The notes below the pieces were generated by a model. That model did no database searches and was not told where the DNA came from. It saw only the letters and a program-made list of their open reading frames with translations. Source: Pigoraptor chileana (lineage: Eukaryota; Opisthokonta; Filasterea). From it: a DNA stretch of 39,705 bases. This document shows, in pieces, positions 10,774-22,019 of this stretch. A program made the translations under genes and the position numbers. Where the stretch lies: the NCBI GenBank assembly GCA_943704495.1, contig CALSCR010000784.1, forward strand, positions 1 to 39,705, read 5' to 3'. Each line of letters opens with the position of its first letter. Position 1 is the first letter of the stretch.

Positions 10774-11586
10774 ACGCATATGCATGTAGGGCTGAGGCTG
10801 ACTGGGTATTCCATGCTCTGCTTATTCATCTGTCCATTCGTTCGGCTGTCGGTGGATGGAGGCTCTGTATTATTTAACAAACGGCGTGCACTCCGTCAGC
10901 ACAATCCCCCGCTTTACGTGATGTGTCTCGGGCGTCCAGCTCTCTGGGGCACCCGCCAGACAAACGAATGGCGGCGTCCACTCCATAATTTCTTTATCAA
11001 ATTCAATACAACACTGTATATACTTTCACTTCGATTATTGTGTGTGACGTCACCGTCATGTGCTGTGAGAAAGAAAGACTGCACGATGACAATCTGATTG
11101 CAGCATGAATGTTGCAGCCGAGCGGAAGAGCCCACCTCTGTGTAACAAGTTGTGACAAGGAGTGATGCCCGTGCACACAACGTTTAAATGGAACCCAACT
11201 TGACTTGTGTAACATCATGGCAAATACCTCGCCACCGGAAACGGTCCCGGCATATGAACAATGTAACAAAAAAAATTTGTCTCGGTACTTAGACCGACTA
11301 TACTATCACGTCGCAGTACTGATACTGAGGATTGCGGTCACGAGCGGCTCTTGGTAACCCCATCACAAATCGCACGGATATTCGCAACTGAGCGCAGTCT
11401 ATCGGATTCAAACCCAATTCATTAACGCGCAATGCATTCAAATGCACTTCAACGCACGCACGCGCACGCACGCACAAACGGACAAACGGACAAACAAGCA
11501 CGCGCACAATCCCGCACACACACACACATATACATACGGAACATAACTCAAACCGCACACCCCGCCACCCCCTCTGCATTACCACA
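10774..11586. other. Intergenic between convergent genes
   Basis: Spacer between the PAS-like gene and the 3' end of the minus-strand coiled-coil gene. It contains a CA/ACGC-rich simple repeat at about 11453-11535 and no convincing ORF. Confidence 0.6.
11453..11535. repeat. ACGC/ACAA/CA simple repeat
   Basis: Compound simple repeat: CACGCACG units, then GGACAAAC units, then a CA run. Confidence 0.85.
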
Positions 11587-13543
11587 TTACCACGGCCCAG
11601 ACGCGCCATCTGGCACAACATGGTCGCCGTGGAGTCCCGTTTTCACATAGGGAATGTGACTGGATCCGGCGGCCTCGGCGGCGGCACGTGCCGCGGCGTG
11701 TGATATTGACGGCAGAGTGCCCATTTGTGATGGCTTCATTGGGCCCATCGGTAGCATTGGTCGTCGTGTCTGCAGTGACAAAGGAGCCCAGCAAGCACGG
11801 CAGCAACAGAAATCATAAGTGATGATCAGAGATGAACAGAGCATCCATGCAATTGCCATGGTTGGCGAAGTCGACCGACAAAGCGGTAGTTTGTTTACAT
11901 AAAGTGTTTCACTCCCGCACCTGGGTGGATAGCCGGAGAGGACCCCGTGCCGGTATATAGTAGTCTTCCTTTGGTGGCTTATCGGCGGACGTGTTGCTGG
12001 CCATGCGTCGCTCTCGCTGCAAAAGTGCGTTCTCTTGCTGATGCTGGATGTTGCGCATAACCTATAGACAGAAGAAACCACACATGTGCGTCCACACAGT
12101 AAATAATCAGGGGCGGGTGGAATCGACTGATTGCTCACATACACACAGAAATGGACGAAGACAAATACGCATGCAAACGGGCACATGTGTGCGTTCATGG
12201 ACATACACACGCACACACACGTACATGCGCACATTCACATGCAAACGCACACAACACAAAACAGAACACAAAACACACAACACAAAACAGACAACACACA
12301 ACACACAACACACAGGCGCGCGCAACACGTATAGGCAAGCTCAGCGTACCTGCAGCTCGTGCTCGTATCCCTTAATGGTCTTCTTGAGCGCCACAATTTC
12401 ATTTTCCATTGACGTAAGCTGCCCGGCGTTCCCGTAGTCGTCGAGCTTCTTTTGCAGCGCAGAGTTTTCCCTCCGCGCCAAATCAAGGTGCTTGCGCGTC
12501 TTGTTCAACTGCTTGTCCCGCGTATCAAGCTCGATTTTCAGGCGAGAAATCTCGGCAATGTCACGAGGGTTGCGTCCGTTGCCCCGCGGCGATTTGCCAG
12601 TGCTGCCTCCGCCACTTCCGGGGCCGCTGTTGGATGCCGGGATCCCGCCAGCCGCACCGCCACCGTTCTTGATCTGCAATCATTGAAGCAAGCGCACAAT
12701 GGGTGAGCACAGTTGCACGCCGGGTTCCACTCATTCATATGTTACGGGCCTTTATGTGGGTGCAAGCGCTTGCACGACGCATAAAACAGCGCAAAGGATA
12801 ATAGGCCCATAGCAATACACTCATGTGCTGCATTCACTCGACTATCAGCCACCGTAACATCGTTACTTTGATAGAAGTGATTCAATTCACACGCATAACA
12901 CAACGCACGGCCGCAGTGGATCAAGTTAAACAAGCAGACATACCCTGAGTGCCCGATGCTGCGCGACTTTCAGCCACTCCTGATACTGCCTCTGCGGCTC
13001 GCTGTTTGTCTCCGCAAGTGTGTCGTTAACGACGGCGAGTAAATCAAGGGCCTTGAGCGAGGTCTGCGTGCTCAATTGCACTGTGAGGTCCTCATTTGCA
13101 TCTGTCAACCGCATATTTTCGAGCTTGAGTCGCTCTATTTCTTCGACAAGCGATTCGACTGTCTCGTAGTCATCGTCCCCGCCACCACCTCCGCCAGATG
13201 AACTTTTGTTGAGATTGAGACCTGACGCCTTCGTCCTCGGAGAGAAATTGCTATCCGCGTCGCTCTCTTCTCCTCTGCTCTCGTGGAGCGTGTTGAGCCC
13301 CGCACTACTCTTTCCGTGGGTCGCAGCCAGGCTTTGCGACCTCTTGATCTCATCCTGCTGTCGCTCGTATGCTGCGCAGTATTGCTCAAAGGACACTTGC
13401 TCGCCGGATTCGTCGTAATAAACTGCGTTGGGGTCGAACACAGGCGGAGGCAACATGCCCGGATTGCTATTCGACAGCGGCATGATTGGCCGCGCGACCG
13501 GTGACACGTCCATCGCAGGCACGCTGGCCTCGCGAGGTCCCAT
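11587..13543 (-). CDS. Coiled-coil protein of unknown function
   Basis: Four exons, all phase 0: 13543-12944, 12673-12350, 12061-11921, 11769-11587, giving 415 aa. The start at 13543 (MGPREASVPAMDVSP) opens a Pro-rich, probably disordered N-terminus containing VYYDESGEQVSFEQY. A run of six glycines precedes an acidic patch. Coiled coil 1 lies at about residues 138-165 (VESLVEEIERLKLENMRL). After a Gly/Ser/Asn-rich linker, coiled coil 2 lies at about 245-310 (RDKQLNKTRKHLDLARREN and on), continuing into NIQHQQENALLQRERR. The C-terminus is Met/Pro/Ala-rich. I do not recognise the family. Its start faces the BBS9 start across 459 bp, so shared expression with a ciliary gene is possible but unproven. 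Intron 2 carries an AC/ACAAAA minisatellite. Confidence 0.8.
12195..12315. repeat. AC-rich minisatellite in intron
   Basis: Dense CACACA followed by degenerate ACACAAAACAGA/ACACAACACA units within intron 2 of the coiled-coil gene. Confidence 0.85.
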
Positions 13544-14002
13544 TCGTCTATTACACAGCGCAGGTCATCGGCACCGAAGGCTGAGGCTCTGCGAAGGCAT
13601 GCTGTTCAGTAGCAAAATATTCCCTTGAGTGGTGAGCACCCAATGACTCAGGACTAAACAAAGAAAGCAGTAAACCGCTTCAACTTCAACAACAACACTT
13701 ATTACTACAGTGCATCTGATGTGATGCACATCTCAGTCAGCTACTGAATTCAGTCCCCTGACAACCAGACGGTTACTAAATATAGATTGGATCTTTAATG
13801 ACGGGATATGTGCGCCATCATCGTAAAGCCGTCACTACAGCCTTTGATTTGTAGCGTCAGTCGTGCGTCACAATTTTATTCCCCCCTTCACTACTGACAT
13901 GGTCCGCAGTGACACGGTCTGGTCCACTGAACTTTGAATATATAGAGTCGATTCGTTTTGGTTTGAAAGACACACGGGGCGCGATGCAACAGTGAGTGAG
14001 CC
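13544..14002. promoter_or_regulatory. Divergent intergenic region (coiled-coil gene / BBS9)
   Basis: 459 bp between two head-to-head start codons, so both promoters must lie here. Ciliary genes often have an RFX X-box. I did not find a consensus X-box by eye; an inverted AACC-agac-GGTT at about 13764-13775 has its half-sites in the wrong orientation. No TATA box was clearly identifiable. Confidence 0.5.
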
Positions 14003-17000
14003 ATGTCACTCTTTAGTGCGCGGGAGTACTGGTCTACCACCATCGGCGTGGGCGAAGACTTTGACATAGGGAGTCTCTGTGTGGGATGCGTTGATAACAA
14101 TGTGGCCACCGGAGACAAGATTGTCGTTGGCTCATTTCAGGTATGCATACGTGACTCAGCAGCGGTACTTGTGCGGCCATGCGCTGTCACTCAGTAGTGA
14201 CCTGTGGAGCGGTATGATCACACGCGCGCAGTTGTTGCGCCCCTGCAGCTGTCATGCCCACGGTGTGCAATGCAGGTAGTGCAGGTCACTCACCAGCACA
14301 TGCTCATCCACGCACAATGCAGTTGCATCTCACATTCACATACACACTCTCACACAAGGCAGTGCAGTGCATGCAGTGAGACACATATACATACACACTC
14401 TCACACAATGCAGTGCATGCGTTCATCACACATACACATGCACAAACACATACTCACCACAATGCAGTGCAGTGCATCGATCCCTGCATTTGCCGCCCAA
14501 CTGAGTTTGTATGCTATGCAAACTGCCCTCGCATTTGCAGGGTATCCTCCGTATCTACCGGCCGGCAGACAAAGCGTACAAGCCAGACGATCTCCTGGCT
14601 GAAATCGCCCTCAACGACCCGATCATCCAATTAGGCGTGGGGCGATTTGTGCCCAACTCTACCGATAATGCATTGGCCGTTCTCCATCCGCGGCGACTGG
14701 CAGTATACGTGGTCGGGCGCGACGGCGACAACCAAGTCGAGCTTCGTATGGTATATGAACACATTCTTGGCCGAAGCGCTGCGAACATGGCATGGGGACC
14801 TTTCGGTGGATCCAAGGGGAAAGACTGTGTCTGCGTGCAGTCGCTCGACGGCGTGCTGTCGTTTTTCGACCGGGAGTCGTTCCAGTTTGCCTGCTGTCTA
14901 CCCGGCGCGCTCATCCCAGGGCCGTTGTGCTACGTGGCGCGCACTGACTCGTTCGTCACATGGTCGGCCGCGCGGCATATTCAGTCGTACAGGTCAGTTT
15001 GTTGTGTTTATTTCTCTCATGTCTTGCGCTTGGAGGCATGGGAGATTTAGGCTTCGATATATTTGTTGTTTGTGTTGTGCCAAAGGTGACAGTCCATCAT
15101 GTCACTTTTACCTGTCATCCCTTGTGTGTGTGTGTGTGTGTATGTGTGTGAGTGTGTGGTGTGTGTGTGTGTTGTGCCAAAGGTGCCGTGACAGTCCATT
15201 CATGTCGCTTTTACCACAAACTGGCTTGTTCAGGACTTGACTCGAATTCATTTCGTGCCGTTTCACACCTCTAGTAACATCTCGATCCATTTCGAATGTG
15301 TGCGCATACCTTGCTTTTTATTGCACAAAATTCATCTTTCATCCCACGCTTGTGTGATCGGCAGGTTTTCGAGTATTGCTGCTTCGTCACGTGACGAGGA
15401 TAACACAACGTCGCACACGTCACAAAATGTAACCTCAGGAAAACTGCTCCAGGTATGTGTGGATGAATATGGCAGTATGTATGTGTGTGTGTGTGTGTGT
15501 GTATGGTTTGCATGTCGTTGTTGCGAAATCCATGCCGAACTTCATTTAGTATATCCGCTATCGTTTGTCTCTTTGTCCTTCGGTGAGTCAGTGTTGTGTG
15601 GTGTAAGGTAAAGATGAATACATAGCCTACATAGTATATAACATAACAGCACCTTGCTGAAGGTGTGTTGCGTGCGACGCCACAAATGCTGATGTGGATG
15701 GAGTACTCCTGATCCCTGACACTTACTGCTTATGCAACACACGCTTCCACCCTCGCCATATCCGTGTGTACTGGCTCGCGTGTCGGGCGCACCCTGATCA
15801 GCCTGACTGGTCGCTCAATGTGGGCGAGGATGTGGTGGACATTGTGGTGGCGCGATTCAGTGTTGCGCAGACTGCGTCACAGCTGGATCTCATTGTGCTG
15901 GGTGAGTGCCAATGCATGTTCCGTGGGAGGATGTGTGTATGTGTGGTGTTTGTGTCTATGTGTGGATGTGTCTGTCTGTGTATATGTGTATGTGGCCTTG
16001 TTTGTGTATTTGTGTGGTTATGGTTATGGGTGTGGGTGGGGTGCAGCCGGGGGAGGGGAATGCAATTTGTTTGACCTGCTCCTTTGGTCGGTAAGCATGA
16101 CATCATATATTGATTTGCCCGTTGGTTTATCTGCAATTTGTGCAGGGGAGCGCAATTTGTTTTGCCTCAAGCCCACGGGGTCGGTGCGCACGTCCCGCCG
16201 CCTGGACTACAACCCCAGCTGCATGGTCGCGTATCCAGTCGGCGTCACCGAAACATTCGGTAAGTGGCGCTTTCCCTTATCGTGACGCGTGTCGAAGGTC
16301 GCCATTGCTTTCTATCCGCATTGTCTCTAACATTTGTTGTATCAAGCTGCGACCCTGTATATATGCTGCATGTATATATTTCATTGCCTCCCGAGTCTGT
16401 TTGAATCCTAATCCTATCCTTACCCTACTGCACGTGCAGTTGACGGAGTGAAAGACAACTTAATTGTCGCATCTCAAACAGCATCACTGATGATATACAG
16501 TGAGATGCGTCTTGTGTGGGCTGCAAAGGCTGTCTCCGTCCCCGTTGCCCTTGCCATTGGAACGTTTTGGTGTGTAGTTGAAGATGCAGTATTGTTTGGT
16601 TTTTGCATTCGACTTCTTTGAATGAGCTTGAAGTGCCACTGCTGGCCGCATGATCGATTCCAATGCGGATGAAAGGAGAGAGTGCGTGTGTCCCACGCAA
16701 CTTATGCAAATGTGCACTCCGTCGAATCCCTGTAAACGGCTTGCACTCATTCTAACCGTCATCCCTACGTTGAAATACATTGCAGCGGTATTGCTGGTTT
16801 CATTGTCTCTCTGGACGACACGGGGCATCTGACGTGCCTGTTCCTGGGCACCGATCCCAGTACGGCGACAGTCCCGCTGCCCGAACTGCGCGAGCCCAAT
16901 TACGCCGCCATTGAGTCTGAGCTGGGCCGACTGCAGACAATCATCCGCGATCACGCTGGCTACGGTTTGTACGAATGTGTTGTCGTCTCAATAGCAGAAC

Positions 17001-20000
17001 TTGCCCATGTGCAATGATATGCGCGATACAACGAAGCGCCAACACTTTGTATAAATGGCTGTGTGCTATGCGTGTCGTGCGTGTGCATGCATTAATTTGT
17101 TGCTGCAGGGATTGCGAAGACGCAACCAACCAATCCGACGTCACCAAAATCACGGCCGTCCTCACGTGTGGAACGCGAGGAGGAACTTCTGGTGCAACCC
17201 ATTGTTCCATATCGCCTGGATGATCCCACGGTATGTGTTCGTGCCCCATACACTAATGCTTTTGAGTGTTTGCGTGCGCATACACAAATGCTTTTGTATG
17301 TTTGCATGTGCATACACTAATGCTATGTGTCCGTGTACATACACTAGTGTTTTTGTATATGCGCACGACAATGCTGTGTGGTCATTGTTGGTGTGAATCT
17401 TGCTGTGATTTTTGTGCGCGAATAAATCAGATCAAGCCTGCTGCATTGCCTTCTCACCCAGTGCACGCACACCCACTCTCTGTCCATTCATCTCACCGCA
17501 CGCCCTTGTGTTTGCCTTACACCGCTGCAGCCATCGGATGACGGCGACAGTTTCTCCACCGACCCGGCTGATTGCGTCACGGCTCAAATTGCGCTCCGTT
17601 ACACTGGACAGGGATCCGTTGCGGACGCGCGCGTGTCCGTACAGGTTGTCCAGCCCGTTAAAACACCCACACCGTTTGTTGTAGTCCCCATTCTAGGTAC
17701 GGATGCTTACTAATTTTGCGTCAATCCATCCGTATCTGGCCTCTATTGCTCCTGTGCTCATAATACTTTGTCTAAGTGATAGACCGCATAAATGGTTTCT
17801 GTGTAACTCGTTCGGGCACGTTGACGCTCACGCATGTTTGCATACTCTGCGTGCAGAGAGCCGCAGTTCGTCCCCGACTGTTCTGTCCATCACCTTTTCG
17901 TGCGATCAGCGGCTGCTGCCCTCATCCACGGAGGTGTTCGTGGCGGTCACCTACACCAGCACAGACGGTGCGCTGCGTGCATCAAACGATCGCTTGTGTT
18001 CTGTATTTTTGTAACGTGCTTGAGTTGAAAAAACAATCGTGCTGTATGCTGTGTGGTGTGTGCTTGTATTCTCTGTGTTGTGTGCTGTGCGCTCTGTGTT
18101 GTGTAGTGTGTGTAGCGTTTGCTGCAGTGCTTGGTGTATGGTGTCCAATAGTTCTGACTGGAGACATTCGGGGGTGAGTGCCAGCATTCGGGACTTAATC
18201 AAGGGCGTTGCCGCATTCACACGCAGGGGAGCCGCGGTGTATCCGGACAAGCTTTCGCCTTCCACTTCCCCTCTTTTGCTCGTCGTCACCGCCTTCGAAA
18301 GATGCCGCTCATAAGGTTGGTGTTAGTTTGACTCGTTGCATCGAGGTGCGATGAGTTCAGAATCAGAGGGCAGGGTTGGGGTTGTGGGCTATAAAGGGTT
18401 AGGGTTAGACATATGCCCTCTTTTCTATACATGAAGCCTTCCTACGCAGAGCCGGTGCTGACCTTGCAAGCATATGCCACAAGCCACTGAATCGCATGCT
18501 TTTCCATGAAATGTAAACACCCCTTAATGTTTTCCTGCTCATATTCGTGTCGTTGCAGCTTACTCTGGAGACAAATAGGCCTCCCGTGCAGCTATTGGAG
18601 CTGTTTGATGGTGAGATGCGTGTTTTTGCCGACCGACCCCTGTGTGTGCCAGAAAATGAATTGCGTCCGCAATTCTGTCGACTGTTCCACTTGTGTCCCT
18701 GATATTGTTTGCTCATTGTGCGACACGCATTGTTCGCGGCAGATATGCACTCACGTGAGATGGGAATATCCGCAAATGCCGTCGGCTTCAAGTTCAACTC
18801 AGGGCCAGAAGTGTCTGTTGTGACATCGAAGAATGCAGGTAACCCTATCCTAACACTACCCCTGGTCATGTGTGGGCGATGTTCTCTGTGTGCGTCACTG
18901 CCATGTTTGGTGTTTTGTTTGTATTCACCCAATCGACTACGGTACACCGCATTCGCATCTCTGCTCGCCCCTCCTTTGCTCGACGTCCCTTCCCCTAACA
19001 CTGCCTCTTTCCCTGCCGGTCCAGGGCGCTATCGGCTGCAGTCGGATGCCTTCGAGGCGCTGTGGCTTGTGGTTGCAGAGCTCATGGCGCGTCTGTCGTC
19101 ATACTTTGGGTGCGTCTTGCCGCCATATCAAAAGCACATTCTGTTTGAGACGTCTGAGTAATCAAGCGCTTCTCTTTAACGTAGTTTAATCGTCGGACAC
19201 TAACGTCTGTGGATCGCCATGTGTATTGATATATTTGTTTTTGTGTGTATTCGTTCATCAACATCGACGACAACAGATCCCAGGCAGGAAAGCCTGGCCT
19301 TGAGCGATTTGCAATTACGTATGCAGAGGCGCTACCACTAGCATCGTTCTTTCCACTTGTCGATGAGCATCTGTCGGTAAGCTTATTGTGTTGCTCAAAT
19401 GTATTCGTGCATTTATTAGGCCATGATTGTGTCATTCATGTGTAGGCCATCCGTTTGACTTCCCTCTGTGTAATAGTGTAAATGTTTACATTTCATCCTG
19501 TGTGTGATGCGCTTTTGTGTGCAGCTGCGACACAATCTCGCACAAATTCGCGCCATTGTGGCCGAGCGTGCGAGCGAATATAGGGGTGTACAGAAGCGGC
19601 TGCTGGCGAGGTACAAAGACAAGACGCCGGCGGCGCTTCAAGGCCTTGATGTGCTTCTCGCAGATGCATACAAGACGGTGTGTGGGCGAATATCACGGCA
19701 AACACCAAATCACAGGCTCGTCTTTGCTGTTCTCTGTGCGTTCGCGTTTCTTCAGAGACAAGTTTGTGTACATATCTGATGCATGTCTTGCACGTCCTTC
19801 TGCAGATAATGGACGCAGCCGACAGCGAGATTGAGTGCAAGCGGAAGCTGGCGTCACTTGGAAATCGGCTGTCGTGTGGCACCCGCCTCATCCTCGCACT
19901 GGTCCGGTGGGTAGGCCTACCAAGTCGCGGCTGTCGTCGAACGCATGGCCACATTGTATTGTTTCCCACTGCATGTGCTTGACAGTGCGCTGTCATCGAT

Positions 20001-20730
20001 ACTGTGAATTATCGGAATGCGCGGGATTTGCTGAGACCTGAAGCCGTGTGGGGTGTGAATGGCTTGTGTGCCCTCGTATGTGTGTAAGATTTCGTCACAC
20101 ATTCTCTTTACACCCGTCATCAGTGTCTGACAAACCGCCTCACCGACGTTTTCCACCACCTTTGTTTTTCGTGGGGTGCAGAATCCAGTGCAACCTAGAT
20201 GATGCTCAATTCCAAATTCTTGAAAGTGCACTGTCTCCATTTGTATCGGATGTGTGCCAGCAGGTGTGTATCCAGGTGGCCACGCATATATGTACATGTT
20301 TATGATGTGTATGCTACTGTGTATGGTACGTGTATGTGTGATTGTGTAGGTATGTGCGTATGAGCGTACGTGTGTATTAGTGCTCTTGTTAATGGTCCGT
20401 CAACTGTGACCGCTGCACTCCAGGGCTGGGAAGAGAGGACGGACGCCGCTGTCTCCCTTCTTTTACAGACTTGCTTGGCTCGAACACCGAAAGAACGGAA
20501 GGGTAAGTGGCTAATGCGTTGTGAAATACACTTCATCCCTGACCCTCATCCCTCTGATCACTCATGCTGCCTGTGTGTGCTTCTGTGTGCACATGTTTCT
20601 TTCTTCGACGCCAGTGGGCCACCTCGAGTTGCAGATGCCGACAGACGCAAGTAAGCTCAAGAAACACATTCTGCTGCTGTGCGAGCGGTTGGCCAAGGGA
20701 GCCCGGCTTCAGATTGCCGACATTGCCTGA
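14003..20730 (+). CDS. BBS9: BBS9 / PTHB1, BBSome subunit
   Basis: Twenty exons, all in phase: 14003-14140, 14541-14992, 15365-15452, 15802-15901, 16146-16259, 16440-16569, 16786-16964, 17109-17230, 17531-17696, 17857-17967, 18227-18315, 18559-18610, 18743-18838, 19025-19109, 19277-19376, 19525-19677, 19806-19910, 20189-20263, 20424-20502, 20615-20730. The product is 849 aa, close to the family size of 850-890. BBS9 is a core BBSome subunit; the complex ferries membrane proteins along cilia. The N-terminal beta-propeller opens with MSLFSAREYWSTTIGVGEDF and includes LIVLGERNLFCLK and TCLFLGTDPS. The GAE-like domain follows (about 470-580, FRLPLPLFC), then the platform and the helical C-terminus (RLLARYKDKTPAALQGLD and DASKLKKHILLLCERLAKG). 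Resemblance to animal PTHB1 runs the full length. Exon 18 needs the second of two nearby AGs (20188). Several introns hold GT/CA minisatellites. Confidence 0.98.
14284..14472. repeat. Minisatellite in BBS9 intron 1
   Basis: Three to four degenerate copies of a 60-65 bp block combining CACAATGCAGTGCAGTGCATG with CATACACACTCTCACA. Confidence 0.8.
15123..15176. repeat. (GT)n microsatellite in BBS9 intron 2
   Basis: GTGTGT run with few interruptions. The flanking TTGTGCCAAAGGTG...ACAGTCCAT...ATGTC is present on both sides, so the region looks like a local tandem duplication enclosing the microsatellite. Confidence 0.85.
15930..16045. repeat. GT-rich low-complexity tract in BBS9 intron 4
   Basis: Degenerate GTGTGT/TGTATG/GGTTATGG sequence just after the donor of exon 4. 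Confidence 0.8.
17238..17368. repeat. Minisatellite in BBS9 intron 8
   Basis: About four degenerate copies of a 35-40 bp unit containing CATACACTAATGCTTTTGTATG, starting within 10 bases of the exon 8 donor. Confidence 0.85.
18038..18118. repeat. GTGTTGTGTGCT-type minisatellite in BBS9 intron 10
   Basis: Repeated TGTGTTGTGTGCTGTGCG-like units. Confidence 0.75.
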
Positions 20731-22019
20731 GCCAGCCTCTACTTGTGGGCAGCCTCTGTTTGTTGGGCTGCGTTCACATGACATTATTAATTAATTGTAT
20801 CTTGTCGCATGGTGTGGGACGGTGTGGCAATGCATTGGGTGAATAATTTGCACTATGGGTTAGTGTTGGAGCACCCATGTATTATATCCAGTCTAATCAG
20901 TGGATCAGACTCACAGCTGGGCTGGCGGAATGCGTTCATTCAACTACTCTAATGTGGTCCAGCAACCCTGCCGGCGTGTCTAACTCAGCGGCTCGGCAAA
21001 TCACAGTTACCTTCGGGATGATCATCAGCAGCGCTACTACGGTGTGGAATGACAAGAGCAGTTTAATTTGTGTGACTCAGTTGCCGTGACTGTGTAGTCT
21101 TTGTCATGATATTGAGTCGACACATTTTAGTTTGTTTGCCAGCGCGTATTACTGATCTAGTGAAAACACGTGTTCCCGTTGCAGCTAAAGTCAAAAAACC
21201 CCTTACTTTATGGGCAATTAATTTTATGTGGTTTATACTGTGCGGATCGCACACAACACTCCCCGGCTACATCGCAAACTGCAAGGATAGGGCTGATGTA
21301 GGACTTGGATGCGTGAACGGCTGGTTGCAGCCGCTGTGCGAAGTGTAACGCGCACTCAGCTGCAGTATCATATTCTGAATTCAGTGATAGGTCACATTGG
21401 TGTCATGCTGACTTTACTTTGTTATGGACTTTCACCAACTGTCACAGCTCACCGCCGAACAGCATACAGTCCGCAGTCTATGGCGAAAATTTTACGAACG
21501 CCTACCGCAGAGCTGTCGCGCACTGCCATTGCACATGACAGACATGACGTATGCATTGGGTATACTAACCGAGCAAAGTGATAAGTCAAGACAGCACTGT
21601 CGAAGGTTGTTAAAGTACTTGTAGGTGGTAGCTAAAGTCCAATCAGTCCAGTCAGCCGAGAACTTTAATTTGGGATATACACACTACTGAAGTTGGACAG
21701 CACATAATGTCAATAGAGATCGCCACTTGTACAACATTGGCGGGAGATTCAAGGAATATGAGAAGGAGAGCAAAAACGGTCACGGCTCAAACAGGTCCGG
21801 AATTTACGGTTAAAAGGAAAAGATAACACAAATACGAAGAAATTGTCTATCAAATGGTATCCCAATTTCCAGTTCTGATGGGGACATGACATACACATGC
21901 AATCAACGTCGACATAATGACTATGAAGGAGAGAACGAATGATCCGATTGGAATCGCAAATATAGGAGTGATGCGGCTGGCATGCATGAGATTGGTTACG
22001 TGACGACCAGATCTAATGT
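20731..22019. other. Intergenic between convergent genes; possible 66-codon ORF
   Basis: Lies between the BBS9 stop and the transpeptidase stop. An ATG-initiated frame at 21424-21624 (+) would encode a 66-aa basic, helix-like peptide (MDFHQLSQLTAEQHTV..., ending HCRRLLKYL). I do not recognise it and cannot tell it from chance. Otherwise I see nothing. Confidence 0.4.

Noticed and set aside
13760-13780. RFX X-box upstream of BBS9
   Set aside because: The AACC...GGTT inverted repeat has half-sites facing the wrong way compared with GTTRCC...GGYAAC.
21424-21624. 66-codon ORF as a small gene or recombinase remnant
   Set aside because: It has an ATG and basic helix-like composition, but no homology I can recognise and no supporting signals; kept only as a note in the spacer entry.
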